Shown here in pieces: positions 8,476 to 16,959 of a stretch of 64,000 bases of DNA. The DNA comes from Blastocladiella emersonii ATCC 22665. Lineage: Eukaryota > Blastocladiomycota > Blastocladiomycetes > Blastocladiales > Blastocladiaceae. Every line of letters begins with the position of its first letter. Within the stretch, counting starts at the first letter, position 1. Location of the stretch: positions 248,001 to 312,000 of the forward strand of contig JANHCV010000012.1 of the NCBI GenBank assembly GCA_025594325.1, given 5' to 3'. The position numbers and the translations under genes are program-made. The notes under the pieces are model-generated. The model had not been told where the DNA came from, did not search any database, and saw only the letters and a list, made by a program, of their open reading frames with translations.

Positions 8476-9696
8476 TTACTTGTAGATGTTGATCTCGCCA
8501 GTCGGCAGGAACTCGTAGACCACGTCGATGCCAATGAAGGCGTCCACGCGCTGGTTTGGGGCCACGCTTGAAGTCAGGATCACCTGCATGTCCACGGCCC
8601 GCGACTTGCATGACTTGTCGCCACTCACCACGGTGCGACTCGACTCAAGGTCACGGCCAACAACAAAGGTACCCTCGGCCGGCGCGTTGAACTTGTCAAC
8701 TGTGAGGCCAGCGCCAATGACGTGGCCATGGAAGGCATTGGTCAGCTCAACAAACGCCTCAGACGCGTAGTCGTCGCAGCGGACAGGTTGCTGAGGGAAG
8801 AGTTGGCCGGCTACGCTGAACTGGTACGTGGTAATGGTCTTGGCGCGAAGGAACGAGTCCTTGGAGTTGTCATTGAGCACAGCATTGTCGCGGAACGACA
8901 GCAGGATGTCCTTTTGCGAGGCAGAGCGGTCCGAGACGTTGAGCGTTGAGTTGGGCACCGAGTAGTTCAGGAAGTGGTGGTTGTAGGTCGTACCAAAGAG
9001 CTTGAGCCCCTGCTTCTTGAAGGCCGCGTCCATGACCGCGATCTGCTGGTCGTTGAGCTTGATCAGGTCCGAGACAATGCAGACGTCCTTGACTGTGTAG
9101 CCCGGGATGGCATTGTTCTTGACCACTCAAGCGTCGCTGCCAGGCGCAAGGGTGAACTCGACGCGGATACCGCCTGTGTACTTCATGGGGAGGTGCTTCT
9201 GGTTTGCCAGCAGGGCCGACTTGATGGGCAGCATGTACCGGTGCAGCCCAGACAAGACAGCAAACTTGTCGGCGCCGGACGCAAAGTAGCCCTGTGCCAC
9301 GCCAAGACACGAGTCCTTGAGGTACTGGGGGACTGTCACGTCGGCCTCAATGCGCTGACGCAGGTTGTAGTACGGGAGCTCTTCGAGTAGGGCACCAGAC
9401 GCGCTGTAGATGCGGACGCAGTCAATGACGCTGAAGATACCATTGCAGAAGGCGACGTTGGCGTCCGTGGTCTTGGCTGAGAACTGCAGGAAAGTACAGT
9501 GCGTGTCCATCATGTCGTCGCGCGGCGGGAGCAGGACGCTGATGCTGTTGCCAGGAGCAAACTCGGGGCCGCCCTGAGCCGTGAACTGGACAGTCTGGCG
9601 CTCGGCATAGACAGACTCCTTGGGCAGGGTGAACGACATCTCGGGAGGGAGCGTCTTGGACAGGACCTGCGAGAACTGGGCGTTGGTACTGGACAT
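8476..9696 (-). CDS. Major capsid protein (double jelly-roll type), interrupted by an in-frame TGA
   Basis: One continuous frame of 406 codons from MSSTNAQFSQVLSKTLPPEM, with a single TGA at 9129-9127 (context ...GSDA stop VVKNN...). The first part has the pattern of double jelly-roll capsid proteins of polinton-like viruses: a strand-rich start, LPPRDDMMDTHCTFLQFSA, then SVIDCVRIYSASGALLEELP, YYNLRQ, and the first-barrel closing strand GGIRVEFTLAPG. The second part holds the second barrel and ends EFLPTGEINIYK. The length is near the short end for the family. Upstream is TTTTTTTTGTTGCAGTGTTCTAAACC. The TGA lies between the two predicted barrels; restoring a sense codon would give one standard protein, so this is a nonsense mutation, a sequencing error or, less likely, readthrough. 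Confidence 0.75.
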
Positions 9697-9731
9697 GGTT
9701 TGGTTTAGAACACTGCAACAAAAAAAAGTCG
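9697..9731 (-). promoter_or_regulatory. T-rich start motif upstream of the capsid gene
   Basis: Reading toward the ATG: a run of eight T, GTTGCAGT, then CTAAACC and the start codon 20-30 bp after the T tract. The same layout precedes most genes of the element: at 10535-10556 for the ATPase (TTTTTTGTTTGCAGTCTTTA), at 16842-16866 for the tyrosine recombinase (TTTTTGTTGACAGTCAGTAA) and at 7374-7400 for the small membrane protein. It also follows the stop of the upstream gene closely and might double as a 3'-end signal. Confidence 0.6.
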
Positions 9732-9736
9732 GCGGT

Positions 9737-10534
9737 CTATCCCTTCACGATCCACTCGCTGAAGCTGTCTACGAGCCGGTACTTGGGCGGGTTCTGGTTG
9801 TTGACGCCCAGGAAGCGTCGCTTTGTGTTGCCAGTACGCGTGTCAAAGAGCTGTTCGATGATGGCCTCAAACTCCTTGAGGTCGAACTGCGACCCAATCT
9901 CCTTGTGCAGCGTCTGGACCTCAGTCTTGTCGTAGATTGGGTAGACGACGCTGTACAAGCAGTTGATACGCAGAGTCTTGGGCAGGGCACACCACCGCTG
10001 GACGCCAATGATGCAGCTGATCTTTAAGTGCCGCGAGTTGCACAGAAAGTTGGTCAGCGTCTTGTGGCTCAGGAGCTTGAGCCCGAGCACGTTGTCGATG
10101 ATCAGCAGCTGGTCCTGGAGCGCCTTCTTGCCAGACTCTTCAAACGTCTTGGTCAGGTCTTGGCGCATCTTGAGCAGGGTTGGGATGAACTGCTCGGGGT
10201 CTGTGACAATGCAGCTTGGCTTGATCTTGAGCCGGTCCGGGTCGCGCTCCTGGGGGTCCAGCACGTTGCGCTCCTTCTTGGGCGGTCGCAGGATCGGTTG
10301 ACTGGCAATGTACTCGTACTTGTCGTTGGCGTGGAATGTTGGGTTGAACACCCAGATGTTGTCGAACTGGCCCTTGTAAAAGTGCGGGAAGCAGACCATG
10401 TTCGCGATCAGCGTTGACTTGCCCTGACCCTTGGCGCCAATGACGTTCATGGTAAATGGGTGCTTGGGGATTGGCAGCGGCTCGCCATCGTCGTTGCGTG
10501 TAAAGCCGTTGTCAATGGCAACAATGTCGTACAT
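9737..10534 (-). CDS. A32/FtsK-HerA-type genome-packaging ATPase
   Basis: 265 aa, start MYDIVAIDNGFTRNDDGEPL. Walker A is GAKGQGKST at residues 33-41. The Walker B strand QLLIIDN ends at residues 147-148, and a sensor-type Gln closes the hydrophobic strand at about 179 (CIIGVQR). This is the packaging motor family of polintons, virophages and nucleocytoplasmic large DNA viruses, which drives DNA into preformed capsids. Family members normally have a second acidic residue after the Walker B Asp; here it is Asn148 (codon AAC), a possible inactivating or adaptive change. The upstream motif TTTTTTGTTTGCAGT is among the clearest in the element. It lies between the capsid gene and the large interrupted gene, as expected for a virion/packaging cluster. 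Confidence 0.85.
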   Translation of the reverse strand: MYDIVAIDNGFTRNDDGEPLPIPKHPFTMNVIGAKGQGKSTLIANMVCFPHFYKGQFDNIWVFNPTFHANDKYEYIASQPILRPPKKERNVLDPQERDPDRLKIKPSCIVTDPEQFIPTLLKMRQDLTKTFEESGKKALQDQLLIIDNVLGLKLLSHKTLTNFLCNSRHLKISCIIGVQRWCALPKTLRINCLYSVVYPIYDKTEVQTLHKEIGSQFDLKEFEAIIEQLFDTRTGNTKRRFLGVNNQNPPKYRLVDSFSEWIVKG

Positions 10535-10560
10535 TTAAAGACTGCAAACAAAAAAGGGCG

Positions 10561-12276
10561 TCAGTCCCAGCCAAGGTCAAAGACAATGCCGCTGCGCTTT
10601 GGGGTCTCGCGGACCTGCTTGACGGGCCGCTCAGGGATCTTCTGGTGACGCTGGATCTTGGGCGCCGTCAGCCCGCTACCCGCTGCCCGCTTGTCCGTGA
10701 ACAGCTTCGCGTCGGTCGGCTTCTTGTAGCCCAGTTGCTTGAGGATCTGTTCGAGGAGCATGTCGGTCTTCTTAGAAGTACCACCGGAATTGTTTTGCGC
10801 GGCGAGCTCCCTGATCATGGCCTCGAGGCTGCTCGTGTCAGCAGGCTGGACAACGACTTGGGGTGCAGGAATAGTGTCCAGCTTGGACCCAAGGTCTTGG
10901 AGCGTCTTGGTCATGGCCTCGTTGCTCTGGGTCTGCCCTTGGATCGCGCCCTGGACGCCGCTTGCGAGCTGGTTCATGAGCACCTGCTGGTTGCTGAGCG
11001 CCGAGGACATGCCCGTGGCAATCTCGGACACAATCGCGCGGTTGCCAGCGTCGATCTGGCGGACAAAGTCGTTGCGTTCGGCTCAGAGCGTGTCCACGAT
11101 CCTGGACGCGAGGTTGGCAAACGAGTCCATGGCCAGTCCCTGAGCGGCCGCCGTCTGATCAATGAGCGCCTGGTACGCCTGGTACTGCATGACCTGGGAC
11201 CCAGCAAACTGCGAGGCAATGAGCTCAAGCGCGGCCATGACGTTTGGGTCATTGTTGTACTGGACCAGGATCTGCTGCCGCATGTCCACGTTCTGCTCGT
11301 AGTAGTTGTTCTCATACTGGGTGATGAACTGCCGCATGTCAATGTTCTGGGTGTCCTGCTGCGTGTAGCTGTTGTAGACGAACTGGTTGAACTGTTGAAA
11401 GTTCTGGACGACGTCGACTTCCATGTCGTCCGTGGTCATCAGCGCCCGCTCGGGGTTGTAGACCTGCAAGTCCTTGGAGCCCTCAATCATGCGTGCCTCG
11501 TCCATGGCCGGGTGGACGTGACCCTCGTTGTACACGCTTGGTCGCTGTGCCACGTCAGGGGCATAGCTTGGTGGCATGACCACAATGTCGCGTGTGCCGT
11601 CATCAAGTCGTGGTGGGAGGTCGTTGCCGCCGTCATTGTCGTTCTGGATCAGTTACCAGCCAGGGATCATGGCGCCGTACTCGTCAATGTCTTGGCCAAC
11701 GTAGTCGCCAGCCTCAACTGGGTACTGCTCGGGCATGACTGGCCGGACAGGCACGGGGAGCAAGTGGTCTGGTACAGCGTCCTCGTCAATGACGTCCAGG
11801 GCTCGCGAGATCTCTTCTGCCAGCTCGTCGCGTTCCTCTTCGCTGCTACCCCTGTCGCTGTCCGTGGCTGACTCGGGGGGCTCTGGTCCAGGACTTGCCG
11901 CTGGTGGAGCGACTGGGACTCGAGTAACCTTGCCCGTTGCCTGGTGCTCTTCCCACGCTTTAAGCGTATCTCGGACGTGCTCCTGGAGGTCCTTGACCTC
12001 GTACCCAGTGACGCTGTCCTGGTGCTTGAGGTAGAACAGCGAGTCGCCTCTTTTGCGGTCAAAGTCGTTGGCATAGCTCTCGGGCGTCACCTTGTAGTCA
12101 AAGGCAAGGATGTAAGGCACCCAGACGTCGAGGAGCTCTTTGGCATTGGGGAACGTGTACTCGCGGCCGTCAATGGTCGCCTTGATCTTCTGCCCTACAA
12201 GGCGCTCTGCCGTGATGCGCCCACCAGTTGCCTTGGTCACTCTTGCAAGTAGATCTGGTACTGTTCTTCGGCCCAT
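10561..12276 (-). CDS. Large unknown element protein, one frame broken by two in-frame stops
   Basis: Three open stretches lie in one continuous minus-strand frame of 572 codons: 12276-11653, then TAA, 11652-11083, then TGA, 11082-10561. Coding-like sequence continues without a frame change across both stops. The N-terminal part (MGRRTVPDLLARVTKATGGR...) is mixed alpha/beta and ends in an acidic Ser/Glu-rich linker. The middle is Gln/Asn/Tyr-rich (FVYNSYTQQDTQNIDMRQF). The C-terminal part is helical, then basic (PERPVKQVRETPKRSG). Only the first ATG has the upstream T-rich/ACAGTAAC motif, supporting one gene rather than three. The function is unknown; position beside the packaging ATPase and the low-complexity middle would fit a scaffold or minor virion protein. 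Confidence 0.6.
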
Positions 12277-12353
12277 GATAGTTACTGTATGGACCGAAAA
12301 TAAAACGTCCCCCTGTTGGTACCTTTTTCCCCGTGGCAGGTGCCTTTTGTCCC

Positions 12354-12605
12354 TCAGACGGTGCTATTTGCCCCCTGGTCCCGGCGCTTGGCGTTGAGTG
12401 CCTTGTAGATCCGGATCTTGACCCGTTCGGCCCGCGCTGCCTCGTCGTTGACGTGTGTGTACCGGTTGGCCTTGCGGTCGCGCTTCCGTAGCCACTTGGC
12501 CTTGTCCTCGTCGCTCTTGCTGTACCAGCTGCTTGGCACAGGCATGGTCCCGGCGAGGTGCTCCTGCCACTTGTCCAGGCTCAGGTCATGGTCGCTGGAA
12601 ATCAT
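12354..12605 (-). CDS. Small basic unknown protein (83 aa), divergent from the fibre gene
   Basis: Starts MISSDHDLSLDKWQEHLAGT and becomes strongly basic (KAKWLRKRDRKANRYTH, AERVKIRIYKALNAKRRD). Basic helical proteins of this size in viral elements can bind DNA; that is inference from composition. It shares a 20-bp head-to-head promoter gap with the plus-strand fibre gene, which argues it is a real, co-expressed gene. Confidence 0.5.
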   Translation of the reverse strand: MISSDHDLSLDKWQEHLAGTMPVPSSWYSKSDEDKAKWLRKRDRKANRYTHVNDEAARAERVKIRIYKALNAKRRDQGANSTV

Positions 12606-12625
12606 TCTGTTTGCTTAAGTTAAAC
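12606..12625. promoter_or_regulatory. Compact bidirectional start region
   Basis: Only 20 bp separate two divergent start codons. The sequence CTGTTTGCTTAAGTTAAAC contains CTTAAG and ends in TTAAAC directly before the fibre ATG, like the TAAAC ending before other genes of the element. Confidence 0.45.
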
Positions 12626-14569
12626 ATGGTCAAGAATATCTTTAACGTCTCAAGTACTGCGTCTCTGACCGTGTCTGCCACTGGGGTCTCTGACGTGTCC
12701 AAGGCATACGTCGACGCGGCCATCAGTACCGTGTATGCCACAGTCGGTGCACCTGTTGCTGGCCCTGGCGTGGCAGTCTCAGGGACCACTGTCTCGGCCA
12801 AGGTCGACGACCAGACCCTTGGCGTGGGCGCAGCAGGGCTCTTTGTCAAGTCGGTCGGCACGGCACAGCTGCTCCCGGCCAGCGTCACGGCCGACAAGGT
12901 CGCGACCATTACAGCAGGGCAGGTCACAGGCAAGCTCGTTGATGCTCAGCTGGATACTGTGTCTGCGTCCAAGGTCGTGGGCGTGCTCAGTGCGTCCAAC
13001 CTCCCAGCCGTTGGGACCTTGGTCCTGGCAGACGGCTCAGTGACTGATGCCAAGGTCGCGTCCGTGTCTGGGTCCAAGCTTGTGGCAGGCACAGTCGGGA
13101 CCTCGGTCCTGGCAGACGGCGCAGTGACTGATGCCAAGGTCGCGTCCGTGTCCGGGTCCAAGCTCGTGGCAGGCACAGTCGGCACGGCAGCTCTCATTGA
13201 CCTGGCAGTCACGGATGCCAAGGTCGCGTCCGTGTCTGGGTCCAAACTCGTTGCAGGGACTATTGGGACGGGAGCCCTGGCAGACGCAGCCGTATCCAAC
13301 GCCAAACTGGCAACTGGCATTGATGGGTCCAAGCTGGCAGCCGGCACAGTCGGCACCTCGGTCCTGGCAGACGCGGCTGTGACCAACGCCAAGCTGGCAA
13401 CTGGCATTGACGGGGCCAAGCTCAACGTCGGGTCCATTGGAACGGTCCAGCTGGCAGCAGGCGCAGTCACAGACGCCAAGGTCACGGACGTGTCGGCGGT
13501 CAAGCTCACTGGGACCCTCGACCCTGCCCGCATCGCCAACGGGACCCTGACCAACGCCAAGCTGGCATCTGGCATTGACTCGGCCAAGCTTGCAGGGACC
13601 ATTGACCTGGCACGACTCCCCGACGTCTCGGCCAAGGTCACAGCCGTGAGCGCGGCCTCGGTCACTGGCACGCTCCCCCAGTCCACCCTTGGGCTCGGCG
13701 CTGACTTTGCCTTTGCGAATACGACGGACAGCTCGACGTCAAGCACTGGAGCAGTCACCATTGCTGGTGGTCTTGGAGTCAGCAAGCAACTGACTGTGCC
13801 CAACGTCCTGGTCCAAAATGCCACGAGCGCAAACCTTGTCTTTGACTCAGCTGCCAATACATTGACGTACGTCGACTTTAAGCAGGCAGGCGTCCTCAAG
13901 AGCAACCTGGCATGCACGGCGGCGGGTAACATTGAGATTGCGTCCGCGACCACGGGCGGGGTCTCCCTTGTGGCAGGTGGCGGCAACGTGGTCGTGGGCT
14001 CGGCGACGCTTGGCACAGAAAAGCTCCGCGTCAATGGCACTGGTCGGTTTACAGGGCAGCTCACCCTTGACCTCGCTCCCGTGGCAGGCACTGACGCGGC
14101 AAACAAGGCGTACGTCGACTCGCGGTCCAGCCTGACCCGGTACGTTGCTCAGGCCGAGCACCGCTCCACAAACGGAGTGACCACGGGCGGCAAGATCATT
14201 GGCGGCACAGCGTCGACAGGTCCGGCCACCTTTGCGTTCCAGTCCACGGCGGGCGCGTTCACGTCCGTGATCAATGGATGCGTCAAACCCCCTGTCAGTG
14301 GCTACTACCTTGTCCATGCAAAGGGCTACTACGCAAACGGCACGCTCCCTGGATCCCACACTGTGAACTTTGCGCTGTACAACATGACGGACATGATTGC
14401 AGTGTCGCTTGTCACCGGGTGCCGCGCTGAAGGCAACGTCCAGTTCCTTCAGTTCTTGAGCATCGAGTACCTTGACGCGGCCAAGAGCTACTCTTTCATC
14501 TGGATCCCGTTGGTGGCAGTTGCCAACGACTGCCAGGTCATCATTCAAAGCCATTGGGCCATGCTCTAA
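12626..14569 (+). CDS. Phage-tail-fibre-like trimeric fibre protein with C1q/TNF-like head
   Basis: 647 aa, start MVKNIFNVSSTASLTVSATG. Residues about 135-345 hold roughly seven repeats of 27-29 aa built on VTDAKVASVSGSKLVAGTVG, the ADGAVTDAKLA style of bacteriophage tail fibres. These are followed by STGAVTIAGGLGVSKQL and KLRVNGTGRFTGQLTL units known from phage and giant-virus fibres, then TDAANKAYVD, another tail-fibre hallmark. The last 110 residues (TFAFQSTAGAF ... GYYLVHAKGYYANG) look like a C1q/TNF-type beta-sandwich head. The layout suggests a trimeric receptor-binding spike. It is one of only two genes called on the plus strand of the element and ends in a 3-bp stop-codon overlap with the integrase gene. 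No premature stop is seen. Confidence 0.8.
   Translation: MVKNIFNVSSTASLTVSATGVSDVSKAYVDAAISTVYATVGAPVAGPGVAVSGTTVSAKVDDQTLGVGAAGLFVKSVGTAQLLPASVTADKVATITAGQVTGKLVDAQLDTVSASKVVGVLSASNLPAVGTLVLADGSVTDAKVASVSGSKLVAGTVGTSVLADGAVTDAKVASVSGSKLVAGTVGTAALIDLAVTDAKVASVSGSKLVAGTIGTGALADAAVSNAKLATGIDGSKLAAGTVGTSVLADAAVTNAKLATGIDGAKLNVGSIGTVQLAAGAVTDAKVTDVSAVKLTGTLDPARIANGTLTNAKLASGIDSAKLAGTIDLARLPDVSAKVTAVSAASVTGTLPQSTLGLGADFAFANTTDSSTSSTGAVTIAGGLGVSKQLTVPNVLVQNATSANLVFDSAANTLTYVDFKQAGVLKSNLACTAAGNIEIASATTGGVSLVAGGGNVVVGSATLGTEKLRVNGTGRFTGQLTLDLAPVAGTDAANKAYVDSRSSLTRYVAQAEHRSTNGVTTGGKIIGGTASTGPATFAFQSTAGAFTSVINGCVKPPVSGYYLVHAKGYYANGTLPGSHTVNFALYNMTDMIAVSLVTGCRAEGNVQFLQFLSIEYLDAAKSYSFIWIPLVAVANDCQVIIQSHWAML
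13033..13660 (+). repeat. About seven 81-87-bp coding repeats in the fibre gene
   Basis: Successive units start with GTGACTGATGCCAAGGTCGC or close variants; the first three are nearly identical in DNA and later ones diverge (AACGCCAAGCTGGCA type). This gradient indicates recent local duplication of the 5' units. Confidence 0.8.
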
Positions 14570-15678
14570 AGCCCGCGGTCCCACTTTTCTTGGACTCGGA
14601 CTGGGACGCGCCTGACCCGGGTCGAGGGCTCCCTTGGTGTGACCGGGGTGCGCGCAACAGGGGGCCTTGGAAGACTTGGGGCCATGCGTGGCCTGGTCGG
14701 CGGGTCCTGGGTTGCTGTGACTGGCTGGACGTCGCTTCGAGGGTAGAAGCCCTTGAGACCTTGGACCTTGTAGCTTGGATTGCTCATGCCTGACCCCTTG
14801 CGCACAACCTGGACCTGGCTCACAGTTGGCGACCAGACCGGCTTCCCCTTGGCCTCCATGGCAGTCTTGTACGGCTCGCGGACTCGGACCTGGGCCCCTA
14901 CCTTCAGCAACGCGCTCAGAGGGTCGCCTTCTGGCTTGCCCTTGGCAGCTCGGATCGCCTTGAGTGTGTCCTTGGCCATTTCGCGGGGCATGTCATGGAA
15001 CTCGTTGGGCGCCCTGCCCGTGGCCCTTGACTTGCTGCTGTTGATCACAGATTCAATGGTCTCGAGGTGCTTGGGCCAGTCGTTGTTGCCTGGGATGGAC
15101 AGCCACGGCGTCAGCATCCGGCGGATGGTCCCATTCATACGCTCAACAACACCTTGACCGTATGGCACGCCTGCCTTGCCCTTGATGTGCTTGACGTCGG
15201 TCCCGGCCTCAATGCCAAAGAACTCGGTGCCATTGTCCGTCTGGATTGTGGCAGGTACAAGGCTGTGCTTGGCGACCACGCCAGACCATGCTTCCCGCGT
15301 CTTGTCCTTGGTCTTGACTGGGCGTAGGTAGACGCGCCGACTCGCGAGGTCGACACACGTAAGAATGTAATGGAAGCCTTTGTACGTACCGTTTTTGCCC
15401 ATGTCAATGAGGTCAAGCTGGAAGTTGCGTCCCGGACTGGTTGAGCTGATGCTTCGAATGTCTTGCCGCTTCTGTGGTGCGCGCTTGTACTGCTGCCACA
15501 CGGACTGGTCGTTGAGCCACCGCTCGAGCTGGGCGCGGTAGATGTGCTTCCCTGTATGCTCGCGGTCAACAATGTCAAAGAGCCGGTGGATCCCAACCCC
15601 GACGTGGCCGCGTTTGTAGTACAAGTCTGTCAGGTACTCGGTCTGTTCAGCAGTCAAAGGTTCTTTGTGTGGGTACAT
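14566..15678 (-). CDS. Retroviral-type DDE integrase (rve family, polinton type)
   Basis: 370 aa, start MYPHKEPLTAEQTEYLTDLY. A helical N-terminal region (residues 5-70) ends in RWLNDQSVWQQYKRAP, typical of polinton and Ginger-type integrases. The catalytic core has Asp89 (FQLDLIDMG), Asp148 (IQTDNGTEFF) and Glu179 (GQGVVERMNGT). The C-terminal region carries an SH3/chromo-like end (SYKVQGLKGFYPRSDVQPV) and a basic Pro-rich tail. All three catalytic residues are present, so the enzyme may be intact. It would insert element DNA into the host chromosome. Its stop codon overlaps that of the convergent fibre gene. The ATG is preceded by TTTTGTCTGTTGTATTGTA, a looser form of the shared start motif. 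Confidence 0.88.
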   Translation of the reverse strand: MYPHKEPLTAEQTEYLTDLYYKRGHVGVGIHRLFDIVDREHTGKHIYRAQLERWLNDQSVWQQYKRAPQKRQDIRSISSTSPGRNFQLDLIDMGKNGTYKGFHYILTCVDLASRRVYLRPVKTKDKTREAWSGVVAKHSLVPATIQTDNGTEFFGIEAGTDVKHIKGKAGVPYGQGVVERMNGTIRRMLTPWLSIPGNNDWPKHLETIESVINSSKSRATGRAPNEFHDMPREMAKDTLKAIRAAKGKPEGDPLSALLKVGAQVRVREPYKTAMEAKGKPVWSPTVSQVQVVRKGSGMSNPSYKVQGLKGFYPRSDVQPVTATQDPPTRPRMAPSLPRPPVARTPVTPREPSTRVRRVPVRVQEKWDRGL

Positions 15679-15698
15679 TACAATACAACAGACAAAAG

Positions 15699-16841
15699 TT
15701 ACACCATGTAGTGGGCGACGGCGACAGGCACGCTGTGACCCATCTCATTGGCGCGCTGGGCAATGGCCGCGTAAGCCCCGGCGTTCTCGCTCGCGGCAAT
15801 CCAACGGATCTGCTGCACGCCGCACCCGTCAAACTTGAGCTTCTTGGTAGCAAGGCCAATCGTCTTGGACCAGTCCTTGCAAATGGCCGTGTTCACCTTG
15901 GCGTTGTCAAGGTCCTTGATCGTGTAGTCAAAGAACAGCAGCTCGTAGCCGTCTTCCTTGCGCTTGGCCATGACCCGCTCCAGGGCGTCTGCCACGTTGG
16001 GGTTGGCAATGACGTGCGAGAACTCATAGCCACGACCCTCGGTCTTGACACAGATTGGGCCAGCCAGCGTCTTGGTCTTGGGGTTGTAGGATGGGTACTT
16101 GTCGCTTGGGGCTGTGGTCAGGAACGCGAGGTCGCTGCGGGTCGCGCACACAACTTGGAGGTACAGGCGGAGGTAGCGCATGGTGCCCGTGCACTCGAGC
16201 TTGTCCCATTTCTCAGCAGCAACCGCGGCGGCCAGCAGAACGGCACGGCTTGGAAGGGCGCCCGACTTGAGCTCCTTGCGCACGTCCACGCTGGCGTCGG
16301 CGTCCCGCTTCTTGGCCTCCGTGTACTTGGCCCCAAGCTCAGTCCACCCGTTCCACGTACAGTACTTGGCCAAGGCCTTGAGCGTCTCGACCTGCAGGCC
16401 CTGGACGTTCTTGGACCCCTTGGTCGCGCGGTACGTGGCCACGGCCTTGGACACGGCCTCGACGTCCTGGATGTCCATGCCTGACTTGGCAAATGCAAGG
16501 AGCACGCGAGTCGTCTTCGCCTTGTCCATGTCGCTCAGCGTAGCCTGCTCCCCGTTCTTGTTCACCACGGGCGCGTTGACACATGCCTCAATGGCCTCCT
16601 CGGTCAGCTCGGCGAACTTGACCTCGGGTGCATCGACTTCCACGGGAGTGACTTGCTGATCAGCGCCGTGATCTGGGTCGTGTGACTCGATGGCCTTGAG
16701 TCGCGCGTCAAAGTCCATGAAGCGCTTGTCAATAGACCCAAATACGGGCTGGAGCTTGTCCATGACTTGCTGCACCACGTCTGCGGCAACATGCTGAGCA
16801 AGGGCAACGGCGACCTGGGAGACAAGAGACTTGAGCGACAT
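15699..16841 (-). CDS. Tyrosine recombinase/integrase-like protein
   Basis: 380 aa, start MSLKSLVSQVAVALAQHVAA. The N-terminal 200 residues are helical. The C-terminal part has the layout of a tyrosine recombinase: a first Arg in VVCATRSDLAFL, a second-box Arg346 (QQIRW), His369 in NEMGHS, and a terminal Tyr378 in AHYMV. The normal HxxR box reads QxxR, a change that could weaken activity. Such enzymes integrate polinton-like viruses and virophages or resolve their genomes. It lies directly upstream of the DDE integrase on the same strand (20-bp gap), so the element carries two unrelated integration enzymes. TTTTTGTTGACAGTCAGTAAACC precedes the ATG. Confidence 0.7.
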   Translation of the reverse strand: MSLKSLVSQVAVALAQHVAADVVQQVMDKLQPVFGSIDKRFMDFDARLKAIESHDPDHGADQQVTPVEVDAPEVKFAELTEEAIEACVNAPVVNKNGEQATLSDMDKAKTTRVLLAFAKSGMDIQDVEAVSKAVATYRATKGSKNVQGLQVETLKALAKYCTWNGWTELGAKYTEAKKRDADASVDVRKELKSGALPSRAVLLAAAVAAEKWDKLECTGTMRYLRLYLQVVCATRSDLAFLTTAPSDKYPSYNPKTKTLAGPICVKTEGRGYEFSHVIANPNVADALERVMAKRKEDGYELLFFDYTIKDLDNAKVNTAICKDWSKTIGLATKKLKFDGCGVQQIRWIAASENAGAYAAIAQRANEMGHSVPVAVAHYMV

Positions 16842-16959
16842 GGTTTACTGACTGTCAACAAAAAGGCTCCATGGGCTCAAGTGCGTTTGAACGCAACGTT
16901 CTTTTTTCTGGGTAGCTGGGCCTGGGTCAGGGTCAGGGTGGTGGCAAGTCATGGACCGT

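Noticed and set aside
10645-11871. 408-aa plus-strand frame opposite the interrupted element gene
   Set aside because: No start motif and no protein-like pattern; the minus strand keeps one coherent frame through the same bases and has the element's promoter-like motif.
8476-12276. TGA as a sense codon
   Set aside because: TGA is the normal stop of other genes here, including PP1 and the LSH-like fragment, and one interruption is TAA. Nonsense mutation is simpler than recoding.
12946-14106. 386-aa minus-strand frame inside the fibre gene
   Set aside because: It mirrors the fibre repeats; the plus-strand product has recognisable tail-fibre motifs.
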